A DNA stretch of 64,000 nucleotides, taken from Haloferax marinum. Its GTDB lineage: Archaea > Halobacteriota > Halobacteria > Halobacteriales > Haloferacaceae. The stretch spans positions 310,001 to 374,000 of the forward strand of contig NZ_WKJQ01000001.1 in the NCBI RefSeq assembly GCF_009674625.1. The letters run 5' to 3'. Below are positions 7,232 to 15,980 of the stretch, in pieces. Every line of letters begins with the position of its first letter. Positions within the stretch are counted from its first letter, which is position 1. Below the pieces are notes generated by a model. That model was given only the letters and a program-made list of their open reading frames with translations, ran no database searches and had not been told where the DNA came from. Made by a program: the position numbers and the translations under genes.

Positions 7232-7315
7232 ATGGAGCACCAGTTCCACATCAACGACCGACAGCACACGTATCGACATCGACCGACAACACATCCGCAC
7301 GGAGGGCAGCCATGA
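7232..7315 (+). CDS. Possible 27-aa upstream ORF overlapping ilvB
   Basis: ATG at 7232 opens a 27-codon frame (MEHQFHINDRQHTYRHRPTT...) rich in histidine and arginine. Its TGA overlaps the ilvB ATG (ATGA, 7312-7315), the arrangement used for translational coupling throughout this operon. There is no clear ribosome-binding site before it and its composition (basic, His-rich) is unlike the acidic proteins around it, so it may be chance. Confidence 0.25.
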   Translation: MEHQFHINDRQHTYRHRPTTHPHGGQP

Positions 7316-9066
7316 GCGAACGCACCGCCGCCTCGACTGAACCGGACACGTCGTCGGACGACGAATCCACGAAGACGGAAGTGACCTCGGGCGCGACGGC
7401 AGTCGTCCGCGCCCTCGAGAACGCTGGCGTCGAAACGGCGTTCGGCGTGCAGGGAGGGGCAATCATGCCCATCTACGACGCCCTGTATCACTCCGACATC
7501 CGTCACGTGACGATGGCACACGAACAGGGCGCAGCACACGCCGCAGACGCCTATGGCGTCGTTCGCGGTGACCCTGGCGTCTGTCTCGCCACGTCCGGGC
7601 CCGGCGCGACGAACCTCGTGACTGGCATCGCCGACGCCAACATGGACTCCGACGCGATGCTCGCGTTGACCGGTCAGGTCCCTTCGGACATGGTCGGCTC
7701 TGACGCGTTCCAGGAGACGGACACGACGGGCGTCACTGCCCCCATCACGAAGCACAACTATTTCGCGTCCTCTCCAGACACCGTCGGTGACACCGTCGGT
7801 GAAGCCTTCGCGCTGGCCGGTACGGGCCGACCTGGCCCGACGCTGGTCGACCTGCCGAAGGACACGTCGCTCAGCGAGACCGACCGCGAACCCGGTGAGG
7901 CCAAGCCACCGGAGACGTGTCGGCCTCGCCTCGACCCCGACGAAGCGGAGGTCGAAGCGGCCGCACGCGCAATCGAGCGCGCGGAGAAACCCGTGCTCCT
8001 GTTCGGCGGTGGCGTCGTCAAAGCAAACGCGACAGCGGTCGCCCGGCAGTTCGCGACCGAGCACCAGATTCCGGTCGTCACGACCATGCCCGGAATCGGT
8101 ACGATGCCGGAAGACGACGAACTCTGCCTCTCGTGGGCAGGGATGCACGGTACTGGCTACGCCAACATGGCCATCACGCACACCGACTGCCTCATCGCGG
8201 TCGGGACGCGTTTCGACGACCGCTTGACCGGCGGTATCGATACGTTCGCCCCCGAAGCAGAAGTCGTTCACATCGACATCGACCCGGCGGAAATCTCGAA
8301 GAACATCCACGCTGACTACCCGGTCGTCGGCGACGCCGGCCGTGCCCTCGAGGCGATCGACGCCGCGATGGAACACAGTCCGGAAGCACCCGAGTGGCGC
8401 GAACAGTGCCTGACGTGGAAAGACGAGTACCCGATGGATTACGCGGCACCCGACAACGAACCGCTGAAACCGCAGTTCGTCGTCGAGGCGCTGGACGAAG
8501 CGACGCCCGACGAGACCATCGTCACGAGCGGCGTCGGCCAACACCAGATGTGGGCCGCCCAGTACTGGACGTTCCGCGAACCCCGTCGCTGGGTTTCGTC
8601 GCACGGACTCGGCACGATGGGATACGGCCTGCCTGCCGCCATCGGTGCACGACTCGCTGCCGACGACGACGAGACGGTCGTCTGTGTGGACGGCGACGCC
8701 TCGTTCTTGATGACGATTCAGGAACTGTCGGTCGCCGTCCGTGAGAACCTCGACATCACCATCGCTATCCTGAACAACCAGTACATCGGGATGGTCCGCC
8801 AGTGGCAGGACGCCTTCTTCGAAGGGCGTCGCATGGCCGCCGGCTACGAGTGGTGCCCACAGTTCGACAAACTCGCTGAAGCGTTCGGCGCTCGCGGGTG
8901 GACCGTCGACTCCTACGAGGAGGTTCCCGACGCCATCGAAGAAGCACTGGCATACGACGGCCCGTCGGTCATCGACTTCCACGTCGACCCGGCAGAGAAC
9001 GTCTACCCGATGGTCTCGTCGGGCGCACCGAACGGCAAATTCGCACTCTCGGAGGACCAATTATGA
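7312..9066 (+). CDS. ilvB: Acetolactate synthase, large catalytic subunit
   Basis: A 584-residue ThDP enzyme that condenses two pyruvates, or pyruvate with 2-oxobutyrate, in valine/isoleucine synthesis. The catalytic glutamate is in MAHEQGAAHAADAYG (E71). The central FAD-binding domain and the C-terminal ThDP motif (GDASFLM near 461, then AILNNQYIGMVRQWQ) are present. A Shine-Dalgarno GGAGGG lies at 7301-7306, five bases before the ATG. The stop overlaps the ilvN ATG (ATGA at 9063-9066). The variable, Ser/Asp-rich first 20 residues are typical for haloarchaea. Length and motifs separate it from the ThDP enzymes MenD and oxalyl-CoA decarboxylase. Confidence 0.95.
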   Translation: MSERTAASTEPDTSSDDESTKTEVTSGATAVVRALENAGVETAFGVQGGAIMPIYDALYHSDIRHVTMAHEQGAAHAADAYGVVRGDPGVCLATSGPGATNLVTGIADANMDSDAMLALTGQVPSDMVGSDAFQETDTTGVTAPITKHNYFASSPDTVGDTVGEAFALAGTGRPGPTLVDLPKDTSLSETDREPGEAKPPETCRPRLDPDEAEVEAAARAIERAEKPVLLFGGGVVKANATAVARQFATEHQIPVVTTMPGIGTMPEDDELCLSWAGMHGTGYANMAITHTDCLIAVGTRFDDRLTGGIDTFAPEAEVVHIDIDPAEISKNIHADYPVVGDAGRALEAIDAAMEHSPEAPEWREQCLTWKDEYPMDYAAPDNEPLKPQFVVEALDEATPDETIVTSGVGQHQMWAAQYWTFREPRRWVSSHGLGTMGYGLPAAIGARLAADDDETVVCVDGDASFLMTIQELSVAVRENLDITIAILNNQYIGMVRQWQDAFFEGRRMAAGYEWCPQFDKLAEAFGARGWTVDSYEEVPDAIEEALAYDGPSVIDFHVDPAENVYPMVSSGAPNGKFALSEDQL

Positions 9067-9719
9067 GTGACCAACAGAAGGGACTGCAAGGACCGGCCCC
9101 CGACGAACGACCCCATCCAGAAGGCCGCCGCAACTCGCAAGGGATTCGCATCGACCCCGAAGTGGAGTCAGAACCCGAACGACGCCGCACGGTGTTTTCG
9201 GCCATCGTGGAGGACGAACCCGGTGTCCTCTCGCGAATCGCCGGCCTCGCCGCACGGCGCCAGTTCAACATCGAGAGCCTCACCGTCGGTCCGACCACCG
9301 TCGACGGCCACTCGCGTATCACGATGGTCGTCGAGGAACCGGACCCCGGTATCGACCAGATAGAAAAGCAGATTGCGAAGCTCAAGCCCGTCATCTCCAT
9401 CGGCGAACTCGACGACGACGCCGTTCGCACGGAACTCGTCTTGTTGAAAGTCGGTGGTGAAGAACCCGACAAGGTTCACGCCATCACGGAGATGTACGAC
9501 GGGAAGACGCTCGACGCCGGGCCGGAGACCATCACGGTCCAACTCACCGGTGACGAGCGCAAGATAGACGACGCCGTGGACGCGTTCCGCCGTTTCGGCA
9601 TCATCGAAATCGCCCGAACCGGCCAGACCGCCCTCGCACACGGTGCGAAGAAGACAGTCCCCGGAGAGGAACCCGGAACCTCCGGCGAACCGACGAAACC
9701 AACGACCAATACCCAATGA
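9063..9719 (+). CDS. ilvN: Acetolactate synthase, small regulatory subunit
   Basis: 218 residues from the ATG that overlaps the ilvB stop. After about 38 variable residues comes an ACT domain ([26 protein letters not shown], about 39-64, and [20 protein letters not shown]), then the second small-subunit domain ([41 protein letters not shown]). The ACT domain binds valine and gives feedback inhibition of the IlvB-IlvN complex. A start further upstream, inside ilvB, was rejected because of the ATGA junction. The last 20 residues are Pro/Thr/Gly-rich and variable. Confidence 0.93.
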   Translation: MSDQQKGLQGPAPDERPHPEGRRNSQGIRIDPEVESEPERRRTVFSAIVEDEPGVLSRIAGLAARRQFNIESLTVGPTTVDGHSRITMVVEEPDPGIDQIEKQIAKLKPVISIGELDDDAVRTELVLLKVGGEEPDKVHAITEMYDGKTLDAGPETITVQLTGDERKIDDAVDAFRRFGIIEIARTGQTALAHGAKKTVPGEEPGTSGEPTKPTTNTQ

Positions 9720-10756
9720 CCGAATTCACCACGACTGTATACTACGACGACGACGCTGACCGCTCCCAAATCGACGACAAGACCGTCGCCATCCTCGGCT
9801 ACGGCAGTCAGGGCCACGCCCACGCACAGAACCTCGCCGACAGCGGGGTCGACGTGGTCGTCGGTCTCCGCGCAGACTCCTCGTCGCGAGCGGCCGCCCG
9901 AGAAGATGGACTCCGCGTCGCGACGCCCGTCGAGGCCGCCGCAGAAGCAGACATCGTCTCCGTCCTCGTCCCCGACACCGTCCAACCGGCAGTGTTCGAA
10001 GAGATTCGTGACGAACTCGAACCTGGTAACACCCTCCAGTTCGCCCACGGGTTCAACATCCACTACAACCAGATTCGACCCCCGGAAGACGTCGACGTGA
10101 CGCTCGTCGCGCCGAAGTCGCCGGGCCACCTCGTCCGCCGGAACTACGAGAGCGGAGAGGGGACGCCAGGCCTCATCGCCGTCTACCAGGACACGACCGG
10201 CGACGCCAAAGAGGAGGCACTCGCCTACGCCCACGGAATCGGCTGTACCCGCGCGGGTGTCATCCAGACCTCGTTCCGCGAGGAGACCGAGACCGACCTG
10301 TTCGGTGAGCAGGCCGTCCTCTGTGGCGGTGTCACCTCCCTCGTCAAGCAGGGCTACGAGACGCTCGTCGACGCGGGCTACTCCCCGGAGATGGCCTACT
10401 TCGAGTGCCTGAACGAACTGAAACTCATCGTCGACCTGATGTACGAAGACGGACTCGGCGGCATGTGGCACTCCGTCTCCGACACTGCGGAGTTCGGCGG
10501 CCTGACGCGCGGTGACCGCATCGTCGACGAACACAGTCGCGAGCGCATGGAAGAAGTCCTCGAGGAGGTCCAAGACGGAACCTTCGCTCGTGAGTGGATT
10601 CTGGAGAACCAGGCGGGTCGCCCGTCGTACTCCCAACTCAAGGAAGCCGAAGAGAACCACGACATCGAGGAAGTCGGCGGCCGTCTCCGCGAGCTGTTCG
10701 CGTGGGCCGACGACGAAGACGACACAGAGAAAGCCGAAGCACCCGCAGACGACTGA
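9716..10756 (+). CDS. ilvC: Ketol-acid reductoisomerase, class I
   Basis: 346 residues. Rearranges and reduces acetolactate to dihydroxyisovalerate (valine branch) and the corresponding isoleucine intermediate. The Rossmann motif is [17 protein letters not shown] (about 24-40), and the substrate/Mg site segments [21 protein letters not shown] and the C-terminal knotted domain with [12 protein letters not shown] and [17 protein letters not shown] are present. The length is that of the short class I enzymes. The start overlaps the ilvN stop (ATGA). The acidic tail ([15 protein letters not shown]) is a haloarchaeal feature. Confidence 0.95.
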   Translation: MTEFTTTVYYDDDADRSQIDDKTVAILGYGSQGHAHAQNLADSGVDVVVGLRADSSSRAAAREDGLRVATPVEAAAEADIVSVLVPDTVQPAVFEEIRDELEPGNTLQFAHGFNIHYNQIRPPEDVDVTLVAPKSPGHLVRRNYESGEGTPGLIAVYQDTTGDAKEEALAYAHGIGCTRAGVIQTSFREETETDLFGEQAVLCGGVTSLVKQGYETLVDAGYSPEMAYFECLNELKLIVDLMYEDGLGGMWHSVSDTAEFGGLTRGDRIVDEHSRERMEEVLEEVQDGTFAREWILENQAGRPSYSQLKEAEENHDIEEVGGRLRELFAWADDEDDTEKAEAPADD

Positions 10757-10771
10757 CCCACACAACGCACA

Positions 10772-11038
10772 ATGACACGAGACGAGACACGAGACGAGAC
10801 ACGAATGCGAGACATCAGCCACACCAACCCGAACACGGGCGAGACGTTCACGACGGTCTACGAACGCGGCCCGGCCGTCGCAGACGGGAGTGGCGAAACT
10901 GCGGAGTCGCCCGAGATGACGGGCGGGTCCGAGACGATGGACGACGTCGACCACACTCCCCGAAACAAAACCGGGGCAAACGAGGTCTGGAAACGAGGCA
11001 AAGACGGGAAGCCAACCGCTGGTGACGTAGATGAGTAA
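10772..11038 (+). CDS. Small conserved protein between ilvC and leuC
   Basis: An 88-residue polar protein with no membrane segment. The first 12 residues ([12 protein letters not shown]) are encoded by a short direct repeat (ACGAGACGAGACACGAGACG type), so a start at the ATG at 10805 ([20 protein letters not shown]) is more likely, giving 77 residues. The core [20 protein letters not shown] looks like a zinc-less beta hairpin; [16 protein letters not shown] follows. The stop overlaps the leuC start by eight bases, so the two are translationally coupled. An HVO-type gene at this place is known to me only as hypothetical. A role linked to the Fe-S enzyme LeuC is a guess from position. Confidence 0.7.
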   Translation: MTRDETRDETRMRDISHTNPNTGETFTTVYERGPAVADGSGETAESPEMTGGSETMDDVDHTPRNKTGANEVWKRGKDGKPTAGDVDE

Positions 11039-12452
11039 GGGCACCCTCTACGACAAGGTGTGGGAAGAACACACCGTCTCCGAACTCCCGACCGGTCAGA
11101 CGCAGTTGTTCTGTGGCCTGCACCTCATCCACGAGGTGACGAGTCCGCAGGCGTTCGGTATGCTGCAGGAACGCGATTTGGAAGTCGCCTACCCAGAGCG
11201 AACGCACGCAACCGTCGACCACATCGTCCCCACGTCGGACCAGTCGCGGCCGTTCCGCGACGACGCCGCCGAGGAGATGATGGCCGAACTCGAACAGAAC
11301 GTCCGCGACTCGGGAATCAACTTCTCTGACCCGACGTCCGGCGACCAGGGTATCGTCCACGTCATCGGGCCAGAGCAGGGACTCACCCAACCTGGCACGA
11401 CCATCGTCTGCGGTGACAGTCACACCTCGACTCACGGCGCGTTCGGTGCGCTCGCGTTCGGTATCGGAACGAGTCAGATTCGCGACGTGCTGGCGACCCA
11501 GACCGTCGCGATGGAGAAGAAGAAGGTTCGCAAAATCGAGGTCACGGGCGAACTCGGACCGGGCGTCGAAGCGAAAGACGTCATCCTCGAAATCATCCGT
11601 CGGCTCGGAACGGAAGGCGGCGTCGGCTACGTCTACGAGTACGCCGGCGAAGCCATCGAGAACCTCGACATGGAAGGTCGGATGAGCATCTGTAACATGT
11701 CCATCGAAGGCGGTGCTCGTGCAGGGTACATCAACCCCGACGAGACCACCTACGAGTGGCTGAAACAGACCGACTACTTCCAGGAGAACCCCGAGAAGTT
11801 CGACGAACTCAAGCCGTACTGGGAGTCCATCCGTTCGGACGACGACGCCGAGTACGACGACGTCGTCACCATCGACGGGTCGGAACTCGAACCTGTCGTC
11901 ACGTGGGGAACCACGCCTGGACAGGGCGTCGGAATCACCCAACCCATCCCGGAACCAGAAGACCTGCCCGAAGAAAAGCAGGACACCGCCCGGATGTCGC
12001 AAGAACACATGGGCGTCGAACCCGGCGAGACGATGGAAGGCTACGAGATCGACGTCGCCTTCCTCGGGTCGTGTACCAACGCCCGAATGCCCGACCTGCG
12101 CCGTGCTGCAGACGTCGTGAAGGGTCGCCAAGTCGCGGACAGCGTCCGCGCGATGGTCGTCCCCGGCAGTCAGCGCGTCAAGGCCGCCGCAGAGGCAGAA
12201 GGCCTCGACGAGGTGTTCAAAGACGCGGGCTTCGAGTGGCGAGAAGCAGGGTGTTCGATGTGTCTCGGCATGAACGAAGACCAACTGGAGGGCGACGAAG
12301 CGTCGGCGTCTTCTTCGAACCGAAACTTCATCGGTCGGCAGGGGTCGAAAGACGGCCGCACCGTCCTGATGAACCCCCGAATGGTAGCCGCGGCGGCTAT
12401 CACTGGGGAGGTAACTGACGTGCGCGAACTGAAGGAGGTGACCACGGCATGA
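11031..12452 (+). CDS. leuC: 3-isopropylmalate dehydratase, large subunit
   Basis: 473 residues of the aconitase superfamily; with LeuD it isomerises 2- to 3-isopropylmalate. The three cluster cysteines are in [16 protein letters not shown] (about 347) and [11 protein letters not shown] (about 407 and 410). [29 protein letters not shown] and the C-terminal [11 protein letters not shown] are family signatures. The position beside leuD and leuB fixes leucine synthesis rather than homoaconitase. It starts inside the preceding small gene and its stop overlaps leuD (ATGA, 12449-12452). Confidence 0.95.
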   Translation: MSKGTLYDKVWEEHTVSELPTGQTQLFCGLHLIHEVTSPQAFGMLQERDLEVAYPERTHATVDHIVPTSDQSRPFRDDAAEEMMAELEQNVRDSGINFSDPTSGDQGIVHVIGPEQGLTQPGTTIVCGDSHTSTHGAFGALAFGIGTSQIRDVLATQTVAMEKKKVRKIEVTGELGPGVEAKDVILEIIRRLGTEGGVGYVYEYAGEAIENLDMEGRMSICNMSIEGGARAGYINPDETTYEWLKQTDYFQENPEKFDELKPYWESIRSDDDAEYDDVVTIDGSELEPVVTWGTTPGQGVGITQPIPEPEDLPEEKQDTARMSQEHMGVEPGETMEGYEIDVAFLGSCTNARMPDLRRAADVVKGRQVADSVRAMVVPGSQRVKAAAEAEGLDEVFKDAGFEWREAGCSMCLGMNEDQLEGDEASASSSNRNFIGRQGSKDGRTVLMNPRMVAAAAITGEVTDVRELKEVTTA

Positions 12453-13057
12453 CCGACGAGATTCCAGAAGTAGAGTACGTCTCCGGGTCGGGCGTTCCCA
12501 TCCGCGGCAACGACATCGACACGGACCAGATAATTCCGGCCCGGTTCATGAAGGTCGTCACCTTCGACGGCCTCGGTGAGTTCGCGTTCTTCGACCAGCG
12601 ATACGACGAGAACGACGACACCAAAGACCACCCGATGAACGAACCGCAGTTCCAGGACGCGTCGGTCATGGTCGTCAACGCCAACTTCGGCTGTGGCTCT
12701 TCGCGCGAACACGCGCCGCAGGCGCTCATGCGCTGGGGCATCGACGCCATCATCGGTGAGTCCTTCGCAGAAATCTTCGCGGGCAACTGTCTCGCACTGG
12801 GTATCCCGACGGTCACCGCCGACCACGAGACCATCGTGGAACTCCAAGAGTGGGTCGACGAGAACCCCGACGGCGACATCGACGTCGACGTGGAAGCCGA
12901 GACGGTCACCTACGGTGACAAGACGGTCGAAGCGACGGTAGACGACGCACAGCGAAAGGCGCTCACCGAGGGCGTCTGGGACACGACGGCGCTCATGAAG
13001 TCGAACGCCGACGCAGTCGCCGAGAAAGCCGCATCCTTGCCCTACGTCGATGACTGA
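12449..13057 (+). CDS. leuD: 3-isopropylmalate dehydratase, small subunit
   Basis: 202 residues forming the swivel domain that covers the LeuC active site. [16 protein letters not shown] (about 20-35) and [19 protein letters not shown] (about 75-93) are diagnostic for the small subunit. The start overlaps leuC and the last eight bases overlap leuB, so the three genes are tightly coupled. The C-terminal part ([19 protein letters not shown]...) is longer than the archaeal minimum and resembles the roughly 200-residue bacterial form. Confidence 0.94.
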   Translation: MTDEIPEVEYVSGSGVPIRGNDIDTDQIIPARFMKVVTFDGLGEFAFFDQRYDENDDTKDHPMNEPQFQDASVMVVNANFGCGSSREHAPQALMRWGIDAIIGESFAEIFAGNCLALGIPTVTADHETIVELQEWVDENPDGDIDVDVEAETVTYGDKTVEATVDDAQRKALTEGVWDTTALMKSNADAVAEKAASLPYVDD

Positions 13058-14024
13058 GGAAATCGTCGTCATCCCCGGTGATGGCATCGGAAGCGAGGTC
13101 ATTCCCGCCGCCGTCGACGTCCTCGACGCAGTCGGCGACTTCGAGTTCGTGGAAGCCACCGCTGGGGACCACGTGAAAGAAGCGACGGGCGAAGCACTCC
13201 CACAGGAGACCTACGACCTCGTGGCTGAGTCTGACGCGACCCTGTTCGGTGCGGCAGGCGAGACGGCCGCCGACGTCATCCTGCCGCTTCGAACGGCCGT
13301 CGATTCGTTCGTCAACGTCCGCCCGGCGAAAGCATACCCCGGCGTCGACGCGCTGCGCCCCGAGACGGACCTCGTCTTCCTTCGGGAGAACACCGAGTGC
13401 GTCTACTCGGGCCACGAAGACCGCCTCTCTGACGACCTCTCGACGCTCACCCGCGTCGTGACGACGTCGGCGTCCGAGCGACTCGCGGAGTACGCCTGTG
13501 ACTTCGTCGGCGGCGAGGGTGGCCAGTTCCACGTCGCCCACAAGGCGAACGTGATGCGCGAGACGGACGGTCGATTCCGAGACGCCGTCGTCTCCGTCGC
13601 TGACGAACGCGGCGTCGAGGCGGAGGAAGTCCTCATGGACGCCTTCGCGACACACGTCTGTCTCGACCCCACGCAGTTCGACACCATCGTCTGTCCGAAC
13701 CTCGCGGGCGACGTGTTGTCCGACCTCGCTGCCGGTCTCGTCGGCGGCCTCGGACTGCTCCCGTCGGCCAACATCGGGCCGGACACCGCCCTGTTCGAAC
13801 CGGTCCACGGCTCTGCACCCGACATCGCAGGCGAAGGCATCGCCAACCCGGCGGCGACCATCCTCTCGGCCGCGATGTTACTCGACTACCTCGACTACGG
13901 TGACGAGGCCGAACAGGTTCGGGCGGCCGTCGAGGGCGTCCTCGAAGACGGGCCGCGAACCCCCGACCTCGGTGGCGACGCTTCCACGGAAGACGTCACT
14001 GCGGCCATCCTCGACCGCCTCTAA
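13050..14024 (+). CDS. leuB: 3-isopropylmalate dehydrogenase
   Basis: 324 residues of the beta-decarboxylating dehydrogenase family. [18 protein letters not shown] opens the protein; the substrate segment is [15 protein letters not shown]; the metal/NAD region shows [21 protein letters not shown] and [20 protein letters not shown]. Oxidative decarboxylation of 3-isopropylmalate gives 2-oxoisocaproate, which only needs transamination to leucine. The leu position makes this LeuB rather than isocitrate dehydrogenase, and the short length agrees. It overlaps leuD by eight bases and is the last gene of the series; the following 170 bp hold the glpR promoter. Confidence 0.93.
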   Translation: MTEEIVVIPGDGIGSEVIPAAVDVLDAVGDFEFVEATAGDHVKEATGEALPQETYDLVAESDATLFGAAGETAADVILPLRTAVDSFVNVRPAKAYPGVDALRPETDLVFLRENTECVYSGHEDRLSDDLSTLTRVVTTSASERLAEYACDFVGGEGGQFHVAHKANVMRETDGRFRDAVVSVADERGVEAEEVLMDAFATHVCLDPTQFDTIVCPNLAGDVLSDLAAGLVGGLGLLPSANIGPDTALFEPVHGSAPDIAGEGIANPAATILSAAMLLDYLDYGDEAEQVRAAVEGVLEDGPRTPDLGGDASTEDVTAAILDRL

Positions 14025-14193
14025 CAGCGACTTCCACTTTTCTCTCGCAGGGCAGCGCCTCGTGTAGCGTCGAGACTCGGGTTTTTGTTCTTGCGTGGTC
14101 GGCTCCACTTTCGAGCAGATTCGCTCGGAATCCAACATAAACAATTAACACCGCGTGCCCCCCTATCTTCCACCCAACGAGGAACCGCCACTG

Positions 14194-14961
14194 ATGTTAC
14201 CAGCAGAGCGAAAACGCCGCATCGTCGAACTCGTCTCTGAGTCCGATGGTCGCTCGGTCGAGGACCTCTCGGAGAACCTCGGATACTCGAAGGCGACGAT
14301 ACGACGTGATTTACGCGAGCTCGAAGACCGTGGGCTCATCGAACGGTCGCACGGCGGGGCCGTCCCCGTGACCTCCGTCGGGCGCGAGCAGACCTACGGG
14401 CAAAGAGAAGTACAGAATCTCGAAGCAAAACGCGCAATCGCGGAACGCGCCATCGAAGAACTCGCAGAGGGGCAGGTCGTCTTCTTCGACGCCGGCACGA
14501 CGACGATGGAAGTCGCCCGAAAAGTACCGAACGATGGGTCGGTTCTCGCGGTCACCAACTCACCGCGGCTCGCTATCGAGCTCAACGACGAAGACAACGA
14601 GGTAAAACTCACCGGCGGAACGCTCCGACGACGCACGCGAGCGCTCGTCGGGCCGACTGCCGAGTCGTTCATGGAGCGGACGAACTTCGACGTGCTCTTT
14701 TTGGGGACGAACGCCCTCGACGTCGAGTCGGGACTCACCACGCCCAACGAAGACGAGGCTCGCATGAAGGAACTGATGGTAAAGAAGTCCTCGAAAGTCA
14801 TCCTCGTCGCCGATGCGTCGAAACTTGGCCGCCGGAGTTTCGTCAAATTCGCATCGCTCGAAGACATCGACCTGTTCATTACTGACGACGAACTCGACCC
14901 AGCGACGCGCGAAGAGATCGAGAGCGCTGGCGTCGACGTCGTCGACGGAGTTGCACGATGA
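14194..14961 (+). CDS. glpR: DeoR-family transcriptional regulator GlpR
   Basis: 255 residues from the ATG at 14194 (MLPAERKRRIVELV), the usual DeoR/GlpR N-terminus; the open frame extends 13 codons upstream but without conservation. A winged HTH (SVEDLSENLGYSKATIRRDLRELEDRGLIER) is followed by the sugar-phosphate sensor domain (FFDAGTTTMEVARKVP, GGTLRRRTRALVGP, VLFLGTNALDVESGLTTPN). In Haloferax volcanii GlpR represses fructose and glucose kinase genes when glycerol is used. Here it overlaps pfkB (ATGA, 14958-14961), so it is co-transcribed with a probable target. Confidence 0.93.
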   Translation: MLPAERKRRIVELVSESDGRSVEDLSENLGYSKATIRRDLRELEDRGLIERSHGGAVPVTSVGREQTYGQREVQNLEAKRAIAERAIEELAEGQVVFFDAGTTTMEVARKVPNDGSVLAVTNSPRLAIELNDEDNEVKLTGGTLRRRTRALVGPTAESFMERTNFDVLFLGTNALDVESGLTTPNEDEARMKELMVKKSSKVILVADASKLGRRSFVKFASLEDIDLFITDDELDPATREEIESAGVDVVDGVAR

Positions 14962-15875
14962 TTTTCACTGTTACACCAAACCCTGCAGTAGACCACACGA
15001 TTCACTTCGACGAACCACTCCAACCCGGCGTCGTCCACCGAACCGACGACGCGGTGTTCACCGCCGGCGGGAAAGGTATCAACGTCGCCAAGTACGTCTC
15101 GGCGCTCGGCGTCGACGCCACGGCCTCTGGATTCATCGGCGGCCACTTCGGCAAGTTCGTGCGTGACCGACTCGAAGCGGACGGCGTCGCCAGCGACTTC
15201 GTGAACATCGACGACAACACGCGACTGAACACGACCGTTCTCGCCGACGACGGCGAGTACAAACTCAACCACAACGGCCCGCATATCACCGCATCTGACG
15301 TGGACGAACTCGTCGAGGCGGCGCAGGCGAACGAACCCGACACCCTCCTCGTCGGCGGCAGTCTCCCCCGTGGGATGGCGCTCGAATCGGTCGATAGACT
15401 CGCGCGGGCCGGCGACTGGCGAACGGCAGTCGACATGGGCGGGAAGTACCTCGCGGAACTCGACGCTGACTACTTCGTCTGTAAACCCAACCGGTCGGAA
15501 CTCGCCGAAGCGACTGGGCGAACCGTCGAGACGAACGAAGACGCGATTGCTGCGGCAGAAGCACTCCGTGACGGACAGTTCGAATACGTGCTCGCCTCCC
15601 TCGGGGGCGACGGTGCCGTCCTCGTGACCGAAGACGAAATCCTGTCTGCGCCGGCACTCGACGTCGACGTCGTCGATACCGTCGGTGCCGGTGACGCGAT
15701 TCTGTCCGGGTTCCTCGCGGCACTCGAACACGGGCTGAGCGATTCTGACGCACTTCGAATGGGGATTCTCACTGCTGCACGTGTCGTCGGTGTCGCCGGA
15801 ACTCGGGTTCCCCACCTCGAAGACGTGCTCACGAACGAGACACGCGTCGACGTGACGACTGTCCGGACTCGCTGA
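14958..15875 (+). CDS. pfkB: 1-phosphofructokinase (PfkB family)
   Basis: 305 residues of the ribokinase/PfkB fold. It phosphorylates the fructose 1-phosphate made by the PTS to fructose 1,6-bisphosphate. The N-terminal substrate motif VFTAGGKGINVAKYVSALG and the C-terminal catalytic/ATP motif VDTVGAGDAILSGFLAALE (anion hole GAGD with the base Asp) are intact. Opening with TVTPNPAVDHTIHFDEPLQPG is typical for the 1-PFK/tagatose kinase subgroup. The neighbours (PTS genes, fba) point to fructose 1-phosphate as substrate. The start overlaps glpR. Confidence 0.93.
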   Translation: MIFTVTPNPAVDHTIHFDEPLQPGVVHRTDDAVFTAGGKGINVAKYVSALGVDATASGFIGGHFGKFVRDRLEADGVASDFVNIDDNTRLNTTVLADDGEYKLNHNGPHITASDVDELVEAAQANEPDTLLVGGSLPRGMALESVDRLARAGDWRTAVDMGGKYLAELDADYFVCKPNRSELAEATGRTVETNEDAIAAAEALRDGQFEYVLASLGGDGAVLVTEDEILSAPALDVDVVDTVGAGDAILSGFLAALEHGLSDSDALRMGILTAARVVGVAGTRVPHLEDVLTNETRVDVTTVRTR

Positions 15876-15880
15876 CACTT

Positions 15881-15894
15881 CAAACAGATGTTTG
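15881..15894. promoter_or_regulatory. 14-bp palindrome upstream of ptfC
   Basis: CAAACA (15881-15886), GA, TGTTTG (15889-15894) form a perfect palindrome 6 bp after the pfkB stop and 87 bp before ptfC. It could be an operator for GlpR or another sugar regulator, or a weak terminator (followed by TTAAGGATTAAAA). Confidence 0.45.
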
Positions 15895-15943
15895 TTAAGG
15901 ATTAAAACGTTCAGAAAAAATCATATCCGAAAGGGTTTTTGAA

Positions 15944-15972
15944 GATATATGCGTAGAAACGATAACGGGGTG
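15944..15972 (+). promoter_or_regulatory. Probable ptfC promoter and ribosome-binding site
   Basis: GATATAT (15943-15949) is a TATA-like element in an AT-rich stretch; a transcript from about 15972 would just include or follow GGGGTGG (15966-15972), the likely ribosome-binding site, nine bases before the ATG at 15981. Confidence 0.45.
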
Positions 15973-15980
15973 GCAACACT

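Noticed and set aside
6948-7315. A 122-codon frame from the leuA stop to ilvB
   Set aside because: It starts upstream of the promoter at 7030, has an Arg/Ser-rich composition and no conservation signs. Only the last 27 codons were kept as a low-confidence ORF.
7216-9060. A 614-codon open frame on the minus strand across ilvB
   Set aside because: It is the antisense of ilvB. High GC at third codon positions leaves the complementary frame free of stops, and the product has no family features. The same holds for long antisense frames over ilvC, leuC, pfkB, gad, HemAT and galK.
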